Origin: an archaeon
GTDB lineage: Archaea > Thermoproteota > Nitrososphaeria > Nitrososphaerales > UBA183
DNA length: 64,000 nt
Direction: 5' to 3'
Assembly: GCA_021828185.1 (NCBI GenBank)
Contig: JAKASI010000003.1
Location: 194,857-258,856 of the forward strand
This document shows positions 16,411 to 24,818 of this stretch, piece after piece. The position numbers were made by a program, and so were the translations under genes. Numbering within the stretch: position 1 is the stretch's first letter; the number at the start of each line of letters is the position of its first letter. The notes beneath the pieces were generated by a model. The model had not been told where the DNA came from. It did not search any database and saw only the letters and a list, made by a program, of their open reading frames with translations.

Positions 16411-16801
16411 CCATCTGGGTGATGTCCCAGTACTCGACGATCTTGTCCCCTCTCCCGAAGCGGAAGAGGTGGACCTGCCTCAGGCCGCCGGCGCCCGGAT
16501 TGGACCCTGAGCCCAATAGTTCCGTGTGGACCGCGACCATGTCTCCGTCGGCGAGAATCCTCCTTATTCTGAAGGTTGGGTCAGGCTACTTCGGAGCCTC
16601 CCGTTGGGCCGTGGACATCGATTCGAACAGGTCTTCCATGCCGCCCCTGACATAGGGGTTGTGCTGCCTGCAATCGGAGGCGAAGAGACTGAGCCCGTCC
16701 CTCTGCTTCCCCTGCGTGACCAACCTGAAGAAGTCGCGGACAATCTTCTTCCTGCCCGCAGACCGCGCCGCCCGCTTCCTGGGGTCACTCTTTCTTGGCA
16801 T
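16373..16801 (-). pseudogene. SnoaL-like protein gene with an internal TAG
   Basis: One minus-strand frame of 143 codons encodes a full SnoaL/NTF2-like protein: IVRDFFRLVTQGKQRDGLSL, DCRQHNPYVRGGMEDLFESM, then IRRILADGDMVAVHTELLG, VHLFRFGRGDKIVEYWDI. It is interrupted once, by TAG at 16586-16588, between two conserved segments. The gene has the usual family length, so it appears inactivated by a single substitution. SnoaL-like proteins are small hydrolases or cyclases; the substrate is unknown. Confidence 0.7.
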
Positions 16802-17012
16802 CCTCTGCCATCTTCCTCTTGGCCAGCTCCGGATTCTGGATGTAGAGTATCATCGCGTTGGCGTGGCCGTGGCCCAGGCCGCAATCAGTCTTGAGCCACT
16901 TCAGCAGGTCCGCGTACTTCGTCAGCCCCTTCCCCCTCGCCATCCTGCGGTAGTCCTCCGGCTTCTTGCCGGTCTTCGCGTAGATGTTGTCGATGTACGC
17001 CTTGTAGGTCAT
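16785..17012 (-). CDS. DUF4287 domain protein
   Basis: A 75-residue protein matching DUF4287: YIDNIYAKTGKKPEDYRRMA, then LLKWLKTDCGLGHGHANAMI, the conserved GLGHGHAN block. It starts inside the end of coxS (overlap of four bases), so it is translationally coupled to the cox genes. The fold is helical; function unknown. Confidence 0.8.
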   Translation of the reverse strand: MTYKAYIDNIYAKTGKKPEDYRRMARGKGLTKYADLLKWLKTDCGLGHGHANAMILYIQNPELAKRKMAEDAKKE

Positions 17013-17506
17013 CGGCGGCGCCCCGTCTTAGGGCGGTTCATCTTTCGTGCTGCCCGACGCACGGAGCGAATCACGTTGACATAGCCTGTGCATCGGCAGA
17101 TGTTCCCCGAAATCGCGTTCCTGATTTCGTCATCGGTCGGGTCACTGTTCTTTTCCAGCAGAGCATCGGCCGACATCAGCATCCCCGGCGTGCAGAAGCC
17201 GCACTGTAGCCCGTGCTCCGCGAGGAAGGCTTCCTGTATGGGGTGGAGCCTCCCCTCTTGCGCCAGCCCCTCCACGGTCAGTATCTCTCTGCCGTCGGCC
17301 TGGACAGCAAGGACGGTGCAGGACTTGGCGGTCCTCCCATCCATCACCACGGTGCAGGCGCCGCAGTTGGTGGTATCGCACCCCGAGTGAGTCCCCGTTA
17401 GCCCGAGGTTCTCTCGCAGGAAGTGCACCAACAGGAGACGGGGCTCCACGTCCGCCTCGTGCGGCACCCCGTTCACCGACACCGTTATGTGGCGCTTCTC
17501 GGCCAT
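17009..17506 (-). CDS. coxS: CO dehydrogenase-type small subunit, two [2Fe-2S] clusters
   Basis: A 165-residue iron-sulfur subunit of the xanthine oxidase/CO dehydrogenase family that passes electrons from the Mo site to FAD. The plant-type cluster ligands are in GCDTTNCGACTVVMDG, and the C-terminal cluster ligands in GLQCGFCTPGMLM and NICRCTGYVNVI. All expected Cys are present. It follows coxM by one base-pair spacing and is coupled to the DUF4287 gene. Confidence 0.93.
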   Translation of the reverse strand: MAEKRHITVSVNGVPHEADVEPRLLLVHFLRENLGLTGTHSGCDTTNCGACTVVMDGRTAKSCTVLAVQADGREILTVEGLAQEGRLHPIQEAFLAEHGLQCGFCTPGMLMSADALLEKNSDPTDDEIRNAISGNICRCTGYVNVIRSVRRAARKMNRPKTGRRR

Positions 17507-18403
17507 CTACTTTGCGCCTCCCTTCGCCTGCTCGTAGGCGCGCTTCAATCCTCTGGCGACCAGAAGCCTGACCAGATTTCGTTTGTACTCCGCCGTCCCC
17601 CTGATGTCGGATGCAGGGTCGGATGCCTCCGCGGCCAAGTTGGCCGCACTCTTCACGGCCTCCCGGTCGGTCGCCTTCCGCCCCACGAGAGCCTCTTCCG
17701 CCTTCGCCGCCTTGATCGCTTTGGGTCCGACGGCCGTCAGCCCTATGCCTGCGCTGACGCACTCCCCCTTGGGGTTCAGCCGCAGGAAGACCGCGACCCC
17801 TGCGGTGGCGAAGTCAGCCACCTTCTGCTCGACCTTCAGGTAGGCGCCTCCCGAGTGGGGGGGAGGCACTGGTACCCTCAACTCGGTAAGAATCTCATCG
17901 TGGCCGAGGGCCACGGTGAAGGTGTCCAAGAAGAAGTCCCGCGCCGCCATCGTCCTTGAGCCTGAAGGGCCCAAGATCGCGAACTGGGCGTCCAGAGCGA
18001 GCATCACGGCCGGCAGGTCGTTCGCAGGGTCTCCGTGGGAGACGTTGCCACCCACGGTGCCGAGGTTCCTTACCGTGGGGTCGGCGATGACCGCCGAAGC
18101 ATCGTGGATCATCGGATATTTCCTGCCCAGGAGAGGGGAAGCCTCTACGTCAGCCATGCGGGTAAGCGCCCCCATTCGGAGGAACCCTCCAGACTCCTTG
18201 ATGTATTCCAGGCCTGGAATTCTCCCGATGTCGATGAGGAGGGACGGTGCAGCCACTCTGAGCTTAAGAAGCGGGAGGAGGCTCTGGCCTCCGGCGATGA
18301 TTTTCGCCCCCTCCCCCCGGCTCTTCAGCAGGCCGACGGCCTCTGGGAGGCTCTTCGGCGCTTCATAGTCGAAAGCGGGTGGAAGCAACGGTGGAAGTCC
18401 CAT
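17507..18403 (-). CDS. coxM: CO dehydrogenase-type medium subunit (FAD-binding)
   Basis: A 298-residue FAD-binding subunit. The FAD phosphate loop AKIIAGGQSLLPLLKLR and the second flavin motif TVGGNVSHGDPANDLPA are clear. It would transfer electrons from the iron-sulfur subunit to an acceptor. First gene of coxM-coxS-DUF4287; divergent from coxG at 18444. Confidence 0.93.
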   Translation of the reverse strand: MGLPPLLPPAFDYEAPKSLPEAVGLLKSRGEGAKIIAGGQSLLPLLKLRVAAPSLLIDIGRIPGLEYIKESGGFLRMGALTRMADVEASPLLGRKYPMIHDASAVIADPTVRNLGTVGGNVSHGDPANDLPAVMLALDAQFAILGPSGSRTMAARDFFLDTFTVALGHDEILTELRVPVPPPHSGGAYLKVEQKVADFATAGVAVFLRLNPKGECVSAGIGLTAVGPKAIKAAKAEEALVGRKATDREAVKSAANLAAEASDPASDIRGTAEYKRNLVRLLVARGLKRAYEQAKGGAK

Positions 18404-18411
18404 ACCCTCGC

Positions 18412-18420
18412 TTTATATTA
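18412..18420 (+). promoter_or_regulatory. TATA box deciding the coxG start
   Basis: TTTATATTA ends 24 nt before the TTG at 18444; an in-frame GTG at 18426 would lie too close to be transcribed. Confidence 0.5.
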
Positions 18421-18443
18421 TTGCAGTGGGCGGCGTTTCGGGA

Positions 18444-18881
18444 TTGCACTTCGAAGGTGTCTTCACAGTTGCATCCCCGAAGAAGAAGGTCTTTGCTGTG
18501 GTCACCGACCCGAACCAGGTGGCCCGATGCATGCCGGACCTGCGGAGGCTGGAAGTGAAGTCGAAAGATGAATTCGTCGCCGTTGTCGGGACGGGGATCT
18601 CGCTGGTCAAGGGGAACATCTCGCTTCACTTCAGGACCGTTGAGAAGACCCCTTCTGGCAGGACCAGAATGGTGGCGCACGGCGACGGACTCGGAAGTGC
18701 CATCGACGTGGAGATGGTGACGGAGTTGACCGACGGCAGTGGGGGAGGGACCGCGATGAAGTGGACCGCCGAAGCCAAGGTCAGCGGAAAGCTCGCGTCG
18801 CTCGGCCAGGGACTCATCAAGTCTCAGTCCGAGAGGATAATCAGGCAGCTGTTCGACTGCCTTCGCAGCAGGCTCGAGTAG
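18444..18881 (+). CDS. coxG: CoxG-like SRPBCC protein
   Basis: A 145-residue SRPBCC-fold protein of the CoxG type, thought to help assemble or anchor molybdenum hydroxylases at the membrane. It begins HFEGVFTVASPKKKVFAVVT and has the family blocks DPNQVARCMPDLRRLEV and a long C-terminal helix SQSERIIRQLFDCLRSRLE. Unlike CoxG of bacteria it lacks the long C-terminal membrane tail. It lies between coxM and coxL but on the opposite strand. Confidence 0.85.
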   Translation: MHFEGVFTVASPKKKVFAVVTDPNQVARCMPDLRRLEVKSKDEFVAVVGTGISLVKGNISLHFRTVEKTPSGRTRMVAHGDGLGSAIDVEMVTELTDGSGGGTAMKWTAEAKVSGKLASLGQGLIKSQSERIIRQLFDCLRSRLE

Positions 18882-18887
18882 ACGGCC

Positions 18888-20930
18888 TCAGCCCAAGGGA
18901 ACGGCCCAAAGCTGCTCGCTCTCGATTGGGAGGCTCGCGAACTTCTTGCCGAGAACCAGCTCCAGCGCCCTCGTCGCGGCCGGGGGCACCCCGATGGTCG
19001 GGCTCTCCCCCACCCCCTTCGCCCCGTGCGGGAGGGAGGATGGGTGGGATGCTGTCTTGATTACGAATCTGGGCATCTCGGTGGAGTGCGGCACTCCCGA
19101 GTCGGCCATGGTCGCTGTGAGCAGTTGGCCGTCCTCGTTGTAGAGCGCTCCCTCATACAGCACTTCTCCCAGAGCCTGCGCTGATCCTCCCGTTATCTGG
19201 CTCTCGATCATTATCGGGTTCAGGGCCCTGCCGACGTCGTAGTAGGAGACGATTTCTTCGATGGCGCCGATCCCTTCATCGTTGACCGTGGCTGTAACGA
19301 GGTTCGCGCCGAAGGAGTTCAGGCCTCCTTCCGGCTTGAAGAAGACTTCCGCCTCGTAGTCCCCCTCCAGCAAGCGTGATGAGGAGTACGATCTGCCCAG
19401 CTTCTTCTTCGCCATGGCCTTGACCTTCCGGCTCGCTTCGACCGCAGCCGCTCCCCCCAGCATGGCGGTCCTGCTCCCCCAGGACCCGACCCCGCCGGAG
19501 AGCGAACTCGTGTCTCCGAGTTGGAAGTCGATGAGGTCCTCCTTGACCCCGAGCTCCTTGCCCACCAGGTGCCTTACGAAGACGTCATGTCCCTGACCGT
19601 GGGAGCTTCCTCCCAGCCAGACCTTCACCCTGCCTTTGCTGACCGCGACCTTCCCGGACTCGCCGCCATAGGCTGCGGGGACGAGGACGAACCATGACAG
19701 GCCTAGGGTCTCCTTCCTCTTCCTGGCAGAATACTTGAACGCCCTGAGAGCTTCCTTGAGAAAGGGTCTGGAAGGGCCGATTTTGAGCCCGGTGGGGGAG
19801 GTCCACTGCTTGGAGGTCGCGTTCCTGAGCCTTATCGCCGCCGGGTCCATTCTGAGCTCGTCTGCAAGCCTGTCCATGATCCTCTCCATGAAGAAGGCAG
19901 CCTCGGGGCGCCCTGCCCCCCGATAGGGCCCCCTGGTCACCCTGTTGGTCATCACGATTTTGGAGGTGATGTGGGCTTGCGGGACCGAGTAGGGCCCGGT
20001 AAGCTGGAACCCAATCCACCCTGTTGACCAAGAGCCCTCCGTCGGGTAGGCGCCGGTGTCGACCAGGATGTCCCCCTTCAGCCCCCTTACCCTCCCGCTC
20101 CTGTCTGCGTACACCTTCATCTTGGCGCGGACGCCGCGCCCCTGGTCCGTGGCCATCAGGTGCTCATACCTGCTCTCTACCCACTTCACCGGGCGCCTGA
20201 GCTTCATCGTTGCATAGGCCGCGGCTACGTACTCGGGAAAAATCCCGCCCTTGGAGCCGAAGGCTCCCCCGGTGTCCATCTGCACCACCCTCACCATGTC
20301 CTTCTTCAGATGCATCGACTCGACGAACCCCTCCTTCCAAGAGAAGACAGACTGGGTCGAGCCGTAGATCGTGAGCACCGACCCGTCGTAGACCGCCACG
20401 ACCCCCCTGGTTTCGAGGGGGTTGGGGGTGACCCGAGACATCCTGAAGGTCCCCTCGACTTCGACCGCCCCGCTTGGTTTGAAGTCCTTGCCGACCGTGC
20501 CTTCATCAGCGAGGTTGGATTTGGTGTTGGGGTGAATCGGTTCCGATTCAAGCGACTTCTCGGGGTCCATGACCGGCTTCAGAGGCTCGTACTGGACGTC
20601 CACCTCGTCTGCCCTGTCTTCGGCCTGGTACCTGTCTTCCCCCAGGACGGCGGCGACCGGTTGGCCGACATAGTTGACATATTCCGTGGCCAGGGCCGGG
20701 AAGCGGATGCCCCCCCTGCCGCCTGCGTCCTCTCCAACGGCAGCCATGTCAGCCTTGAGCTCGTTGCCGTTTATTCCGCCGCTGACGGATAGCACCCGGG
20801 CGCGCGCGTAGGGACTCCGGACGAAGTGCATATGCAGCATCCCCTCCATCTTGATGTCGTCTACGTACCTCCCCCTGCCGAGAACGAAACGCCTCTCCTG
20901 CTCTTCTTCGGATCGAGCCTCCGCTGTCAA
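18888..20930 (-). CDS. coxL: CO dehydrogenase-like large subunit, form II (Mo-binding)
   Basis: A 680-residue molybdopterin-binding catalytic subunit. The active-site loop reads PYRGAGRPEA, i.e. the form II (xanthine-dehydrogenase-like, AYRGAGR) version; true form I CO dehydrogenases have AYRCSFR with the Cu-binding Cys. Other family blocks are GRGRYVDDIKMEGMLH, GQPVAAVLGEDRYQAEDRAD, MDTGGAFGSKGG and AKGVGESPTIGVPPAATRAL with the base-catalyst Glu. It is about 100 residues shorter than typical. Because form II enzymes often act on other substrates, CO oxidation should not be assumed. Confidence 0.9.
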   Translation of the reverse strand: MTAEARSEEEQERRFVLGRGRYVDDIKMEGMLHMHFVRSPYARARVLSVSGGINGNELKADMAAVGEDAGGRGGIRFPALATEYVNYVGQPVAAVLGEDRYQAEDRADEVDVQYEPLKPVMDPEKSLESEPIHPNTKSNLADEGTVGKDFKPSGAVEVEGTFRMSRVTPNPLETRGVVAVYDGSVLTIYGSTQSVFSWKEGFVESMHLKKDMVRVVQMDTGGAFGSKGGIFPEYVAAAYATMKLRRPVKWVESRYEHLMATDQGRGVRAKMKVYADRSGRVRGLKGDILVDTGAYPTEGSWSTGWIGFQLTGPYSVPQAHITSKIVMTNRVTRGPYRGAGRPEAAFFMERIMDRLADELRMDPAAIRLRNATSKQWTSPTGLKIGPSRPFLKEALRAFKYSARKRKETLGLSWFVLVPAAYGGESGKVAVSKGRVKVWLGGSSHGQGHDVFVRHLVGKELGVKEDLIDFQLGDTSSLSGGVGSWGSRTAMLGGAAAVEASRKVKAMAKKKLGRSYSSSRLLEGDYEAEVFFKPEGGLNSFGANLVTATVNDEGIGAIEEIVSYYDVGRALNPIMIESQITGGSAQALGEVLYEGALYNEDGQLLTATMADSGVPHSTEMPRFVIKTASHPSSLPHGAKGVGESPTIGVPPAATRALELVLGKKFASLPIESEQLWAVPLG

Positions 20931-21094
20931 GATGGCGTCTCCTCGCCCTGCCTGGAGATAAGGATTAGTCGAGACGCCCCAGGTCTCGCCACCTGCCTTG
21001 GGTGATTCGGCTCAAGGTGCGCGCCGACCGCCACGGCCTGCGAGTCTCCCGGGCGTGAAAAAGGAGAAATCGGGTCGGATGAGGGCGAACACGG

Positions 21095-21355
21095 TTGCCC
21101 AAGCCCATGGAAATCGTGGTCTTCGGAAGGGAAGGCTGCCACCTGTGCGACGCCGTCGAAGCCGAGATCAGGTCGTTGGAAGAGTTCAGGGACGCCCTGA
21201 CCGCCGTCGACATCGAGAAGGACCCGACCCTGCACGCGAAGTACTGGATGAGGATTCCTGTGGTCACCATCGGCGGCAGGGAGGTTTTCGAAGCGAGCAT
21301 GATGGACCTGGAAGGCAGGTGGCGGAGGCGGCTGCCGGCGCTGCTGAAGGGGTAA
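21095..21355 (+). CDS. glutaredoxin-like protein (DUF836)
   Basis: An 86-residue thioredoxin-fold protein of the glutaredoxin-like DUF836 type: EIVVFGREGCHLCDAVEAEI with a CxxC, and IPVVTIGGREVFEAS with the cis-proline. It probably reduces disulfides. ATG at 21107 is an alternative start. Divergent from coxL. Confidence 0.8.
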   Translation: MPKPMEIVVFGREGCHLCDAVEAEIRSLEEFRDALTAVDIEKDPTLHAKYWMRIPVVTIGGREVFEASMMDLEGRWRRRLPALLKG

Positions 21356-21473
21356 CCCCGCAGGGCGCTTCGTCTCATGAAGGCCGGTGCAGGCGGGCGT
21401 TTCGAGCCCCAGAACACGCGTTCTGTTGACTAGGATTAACTCGCCTCCCCTTCTGAGGAGTCCTGAAAGAGTG

Positions 21474-22622
21474 ATGCCAACCTTCAATGAAGGAACCATT
21501 CCAAGGACAGCCAGAAGCGCATCCATACTGATTGCCCTGTTGCTCATCGGGGCCTCCGTCCCTGCAGCAACCCTGGTGGCGTCTTCGGGCGCCTCGGCGG
21601 CCCTCAACAGCGTTCAGGTCACCATCCAGACCACCGAGGACCTCCCCTACCAATACTCCCTGGCGGCCTACAACACGAGTGGGTACCAGGTCGCCAGCTT
21701 CTATGGCAGCTACCCCGAGGCGGGGTTCGGGCTCCCAAGCGGGACCTACCTGATCACCGCGTCGGCATACTATCAGCAGTATGACGTCTGCTATCTGTGC
21801 CCGCTCGAAGTGGGAGTCAACTCGTCCGCCACCTCTGTCGCCATTCCGGTGCGGTACTACCCCCCGGCCTCTGAATACGGGTTCGCGGTCGTGAAGGTGA
21901 TCGGCCAGAGCCAGATAGCCATAGACACCAAGAACAGCACCGACTTCCCGCTGGTCAGGGTTCCGATCCACGTCGCGTACTTCAACGGGACGGCGGCCGT
22001 CGGCGCCTCTGTCTCCGCGTATGTGGTCGGGATGCAATACGCGTACGCGCAGAATTGGATGAGCTACGGCCAGACAGGGTCGGACGGAAACGTCACCCTG
22101 GCGATGCCTGCGGCCCCCCTCGAAGTGGAAGCCCACCTCTCGGTCCCCGTCCAGCTCCCGAAGGGCGTGGGCACGGTCCCGGTCGAAGTGGGAGGCCAGC
22201 AGGTCAACGTGACCGTCTACTGGCAGCCGGCCCAGGTGGAACTGTCCGGCCAGGCCCTGATCCTGCCGCCCCAGAGCGGCGCAGACATCACGCTGAAGGC
22301 GCAGCAGTACCCCTACAGCATGCCGTACCCGGTCTACAGCGGCACCGGGCCCGCACAGAGCGGGGTGACCACGGTCACCACGACTAGCACATCTGCAGGA
22401 CCTTCGCAGCAGGGGGCGGCCCCGTCACAGCCTGGCAGAATAGCGCCCTTCACCCCCACCAGTGCACAGCTCTCTTCACCCGCGCAGGCCGCAGCTGGCC
22501 CCGCGTCCGACCCTCTCGTTGTGCTCCCGTTGGCGCTGGCGGCAGGAGCGGCCGCAGCGGTCGCCCTCATCGCAGCCATGATAGGCAGGAGGAAGCAGGC
22601 TGTCCAAAGCGCTCGCCCCTGA
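21474..22622 (+). CDS. surface-anchored extracellular protein
   Basis: A 382-residue exported protein. A signal peptide is evident (SILIALLLIGASVPAATLVA, cleavage near ASA). The body is beta-rich with repeated YSLAAYNTSG-like strands and many NxS/T sites, resembling carboxypeptidase-regulatory-like folds; a Ser/Thr/Pro/Gly-rich stalk precedes a C-terminal helix (VVLPLALAAGAAAAVALIAA) and a basic end (GRRKQ) that anchors it. ATG 21474 is chosen because the upstream open frame has no signal-like sequence. Probably a cell-envelope protein; partner unknown. Confidence 0.7.
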   Translation: MPTFNEGTIPRTARSASILIALLLIGASVPAATLVASSGASAALNSVQVTIQTTEDLPYQYSLAAYNTSGYQVASFYGSYPEAGFGLPSGTYLITASAYYQQYDVCYLCPLEVGVNSSATSVAIPVRYYPPASEYGFAVVKVIGQSQIAIDTKNSTDFPLVRVPIHVAYFNGTAAVGASVSAYVVGMQYAYAQNWMSYGQTGSDGNVTLAMPAAPLEVEAHLSVPVQLPKGVGTVPVEVGGQQVNVTVYWQPAQVELSGQALILPPQSGADITLKAQQYPYSMPYPVYSGTGPAQSGVTTVTTTSTSAGPSQQGAAPSQPGRIAPFTPTSAQLSSPAQAAAGPASDPLVVLPLALAAGAAAAVALIAAMIGRRKQAVQSARP

Positions 22623-22676
22623 CGCGGGCGGGCCCCACTCTGTTTTTCTTGGTTCGAACTAGATTAGGGGGAGCGA

Positions 22677-23110
22677 TCATAAGCCGACAGGCTTCGAAAG
22701 TGCAGGATGTCGAATCCGGTCGTCGGGCTCGACCGAGTCCAGCATTATTGAGTTGAACGCAGGCGTATAGACGCCGGCCAACGACGCCAGGGTGAGGGGG
22801 AAGACGTCGAGCGAGTACGAGCCGATGGCGAAATAGACGGACGCGCTGGCGACCGACACCCAGCTGAAGAGGACGACGACCTTCCTCCTACTCCAGACGT
22901 GGGCGATGTATCCTCCCAAGAGGAGGGCTAGAATCGTTACACCGGTGCCGTAGGCCACGAGGAGGCCGATAACAAATGGGGACGCGCCAAGGGATGCGAA
23001 GTAGACTGACTGATAGGGACTCGGCATGGCCGAGCCGACGGACCACAGCGCTGAGGTGGACGTCAGAATCCGTGCGTTGGTGGGGAGGTGCAGGAACTTG
23101 CGAGCGCCCC
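22677..23110 (-). pseudogene. truncated MFS transporter (N-terminal helices only)
   Basis: The frame gives the first three or four helices of a major facilitator transporter: SALWSVGSAMPSPYQSVYFA, GLLVAYGTGVTILALLLGGY, the loop VWSRRKVVVLF, then two more helices up to YTPAFNSIMLDSVEPDDR. It then ends at once, lacking about 280 residues. No canonical start precedes the first helix. It directly follows, and slightly overlaps in another frame, the SRPBCC gene end. Remnant of a deletion. Confidence 0.65.
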
Positions 23111-23118
23111 GGTGGTGC

Positions 23119-23541
23119 TCAATTTGAAAGGAGCCTTTCCGCGTATCCGGCGAAGGAGGACAGCTCAGCCTGGGCCGAGGACTCGGCCTCGGCCCTCCCT
23201 TGGGTCTTCAGGATCCACCCCCAATGCCCCTTGAATTTCACGTCCATCGACGCTGTCACCTTCGTCCCTCCTTCGACCTCTTCGAAGCTGACGACGCTCC
23301 TGATCCAGGTGAACCTTGTCTCTGCTTCCGATTCGACCCTCTCCGGAGGGGAGAGCTTCATTTCCGTGGAGACCTCTCTCCCATTCGAGGTGATCTCAAG
23401 ATGGACGGTGTTCCCTTCTTTCTTCGCGACCGTCACCGCCTTCGTCTTCTTCGACCACCTTGGCATGGCCTCGAAGTCGGCGTAGGCAGAGTAAGCTCTG
23501 TCCCTGGGAACACCGATGAAAATGGAGGCTTCGGCGTGCAC
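23119..23541 (-). CDS. SRPBCC (polyketide cyclase-like) protein
   Basis: A 140-residue START-like fold protein: a first strand with ASIFIGVPRDRAYSAYADFE, then MPRWSKKTKAVTVA, a W near the domain's hinge, TSMDVKFKGHWGWILK-like strand and a C-terminal helix. Such proteins bind hydrophobic ligands or act as cyclases. One of six SRPBCC genes or remnants in this window. Confidence 0.75.
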   Translation of the reverse strand: MHAEASIFIGVPRDRAYSAYADFEAMPRWSKKTKAVTVAKKEGNTVHLEITSNGREVSTEMKLSPPERVESEAETRFTWIRSVVSFEEVEGGTKVTASMDVKFKGHWGWILKTQGRAEAESSAQAELSSFAGYAERLLSN

Positions 23542-23690
23542 ACGAAGGCGCCGCTCCGACAGTCATTAAGGAGTTCCCGTCGGGCGCGGCTGACGCCAGC
23601 CGCGAGCCTGATGTGGCGCCCCGACCACGGCGCTCCCCCGGGAGGATGAGACACGGACAACCTTAACTATCGTCAGGCCCCCGAGAGTCT

Positions 23691-23879
23691 GTGCCTCGCA
23701 TAGAGCTCTACGAAGGTGCGCAAAAGCTGGCGGACATAGGCCTCCCGGAGAAGAAGTTCAAGACTGGCTCGGTGGGTTACTGGGCCAGCCAGAAGATCGA
23801 GATCAACGGGAAGAGGTATCAGGGCCAGTTCCAGCTTGTTGAGGTGGGCTCCAAGAACAGAGCTGGCGACGAGAAGTAG
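23691..23879 (+). CDS. small conserved-looking protein
   Basis: A 62-residue soluble protein with a GTG start; TTAACTATC at 23663-23671 is placed for a leaderless message. It has the look of a small single-sheet domain (PRIELYEGAQKLADIGLP, YQGQFQLVEVGSK). No Cys or membrane part. Function unknown. Confidence 0.55.
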   Translation: MPRIELYEGAQKLADIGLPEKKFKTGSVGYWASQKIEINGKRYQGQFQLVEVGSKNRAGDEK

Positions 23880-23945
23880 GTCCTCGGCCGCAGGAGAAAG
23901 AGCGAAACGCGTTAGGGGGTCTCCCAGACTGTGACAGCCGCTCGG

Positions 23946-24485
23946 CTACTGTGAAGGGGGACGGGCCTTCGATTGGCGCCTCGCCCACCACACCAGCACG
24001 ATTGTGGCCGGGATTCCGAAGATGACCGCGACCCAGGCGATTATGGCTATCATCGACCCCACAACGTAGTTCAGGCTGAACGTCGCGATGGGGGCGTCCC
24101 AGTTGCCGTCCAGGTAGACCTTCAGGCAGAACCCTAGGAAGAGGAGAAATGAGACTCCCCCGCCGCGTCTGCCTCCCCTGCCAGAGCGGCAGAACAGCCG
24201 CGCTCTCCTTTCTCCTGCGGAGAGCCCTGTCCACCACCGCCACGCCAAAGCTATTCCAATGACGACTGGGACGCCTGCGAGCAACAGCTCCCAGAAGACG
24301 GCGTAGATGATGAAGGTCAGGGGGTGCCCTACTGTCCAGAGGCCCAGCGCACTGGGGACCAGGCCCGACGACTGGGCGTTTCCCGCGAACCACCAGAAGA
24401 CGTACCCCCCCCAGGCCGAGGCGAGGACCATCGCCACGCCGAAGACGACAGCCGCCCCCAGTGCCTCCTGAGGAATTCCCTCCAT
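23946..24485 (-). CDS. hypothetical membrane protein
   Basis: A 179-residue protein with four hydrophobic helices (about residues 8-32, 50-82, 108-123 and 138-165) and a very basic central loop (RRARLFCRSGRGGRRGGG). The C-terminus is basic. Family not recognised. Confidence 0.65.
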   Translation of the reverse strand: MEGIPQEALGAAVVFGVAMVLASAWGGYVFWWFAGNAQSSGLVPSALGLWTVGHPLTFIIYAVFWELLLAGVPVVIGIALAWRWWTGLSAGERRARLFCRSGRGGRRGGGVSFLLFLGFCLKVYLDGNWDAPIATFSLNYVVGSMIAIIAWVAVIFGIPATIVLVWWARRQSKARPPSQ

Positions 24486-24501
24486 TCGGAGCCGTCCGCA
24501 T

Positions 24502-24750
24502 TCATGGGATGAATTCCCTCCCCCGAGTTAGGTAACCGTTTGCCCTCATGGGTTTGGCGGTCGACCGACCCTTCTGTGAACCGGCTGGAGTTCCACCCCG
24601 GTCGGAAAGACAGTCGGGACAGACGCAGTCGTGGGCCGCCTTGGCGATCTCCTCCCTCCTCTGCGTCGAGACCCCGACGTATGTGCACCAGCACCCTGGA
24701 CCCTTCGTGCACGTGAATTCATTCCCGCACAGTTCGCACTTCTTCCGCAT
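24502..24750 (-). CDS. cysteine-rich CWC-type protein
   Basis: An 82-residue protein with the Cys-rich CWC pattern: KKCELCGNEFTCTKGPGCWC then HDCVCPDCL, eight Cys that can hold two zinc ions. The tail is low-complexity and basic. It lies between the membrane protein and tes on the same strand. Function unknown. Confidence 0.75.
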   Translation of the reverse strand: MRKKCELCGNEFTCTKGPGCWCTYVGVSTQRREEIAKAAHDCVCPDCLSDRGGTPAGSQKGRSTAKPMRANGYLTRGREFIP

Positions 24751-24818
24751 TCACTAGACCGGGCGAAGGCGAGAGGAATCTTAAGGGTTCGCGAAGGATC
24801 CACCCTGGCCGGCACCGG

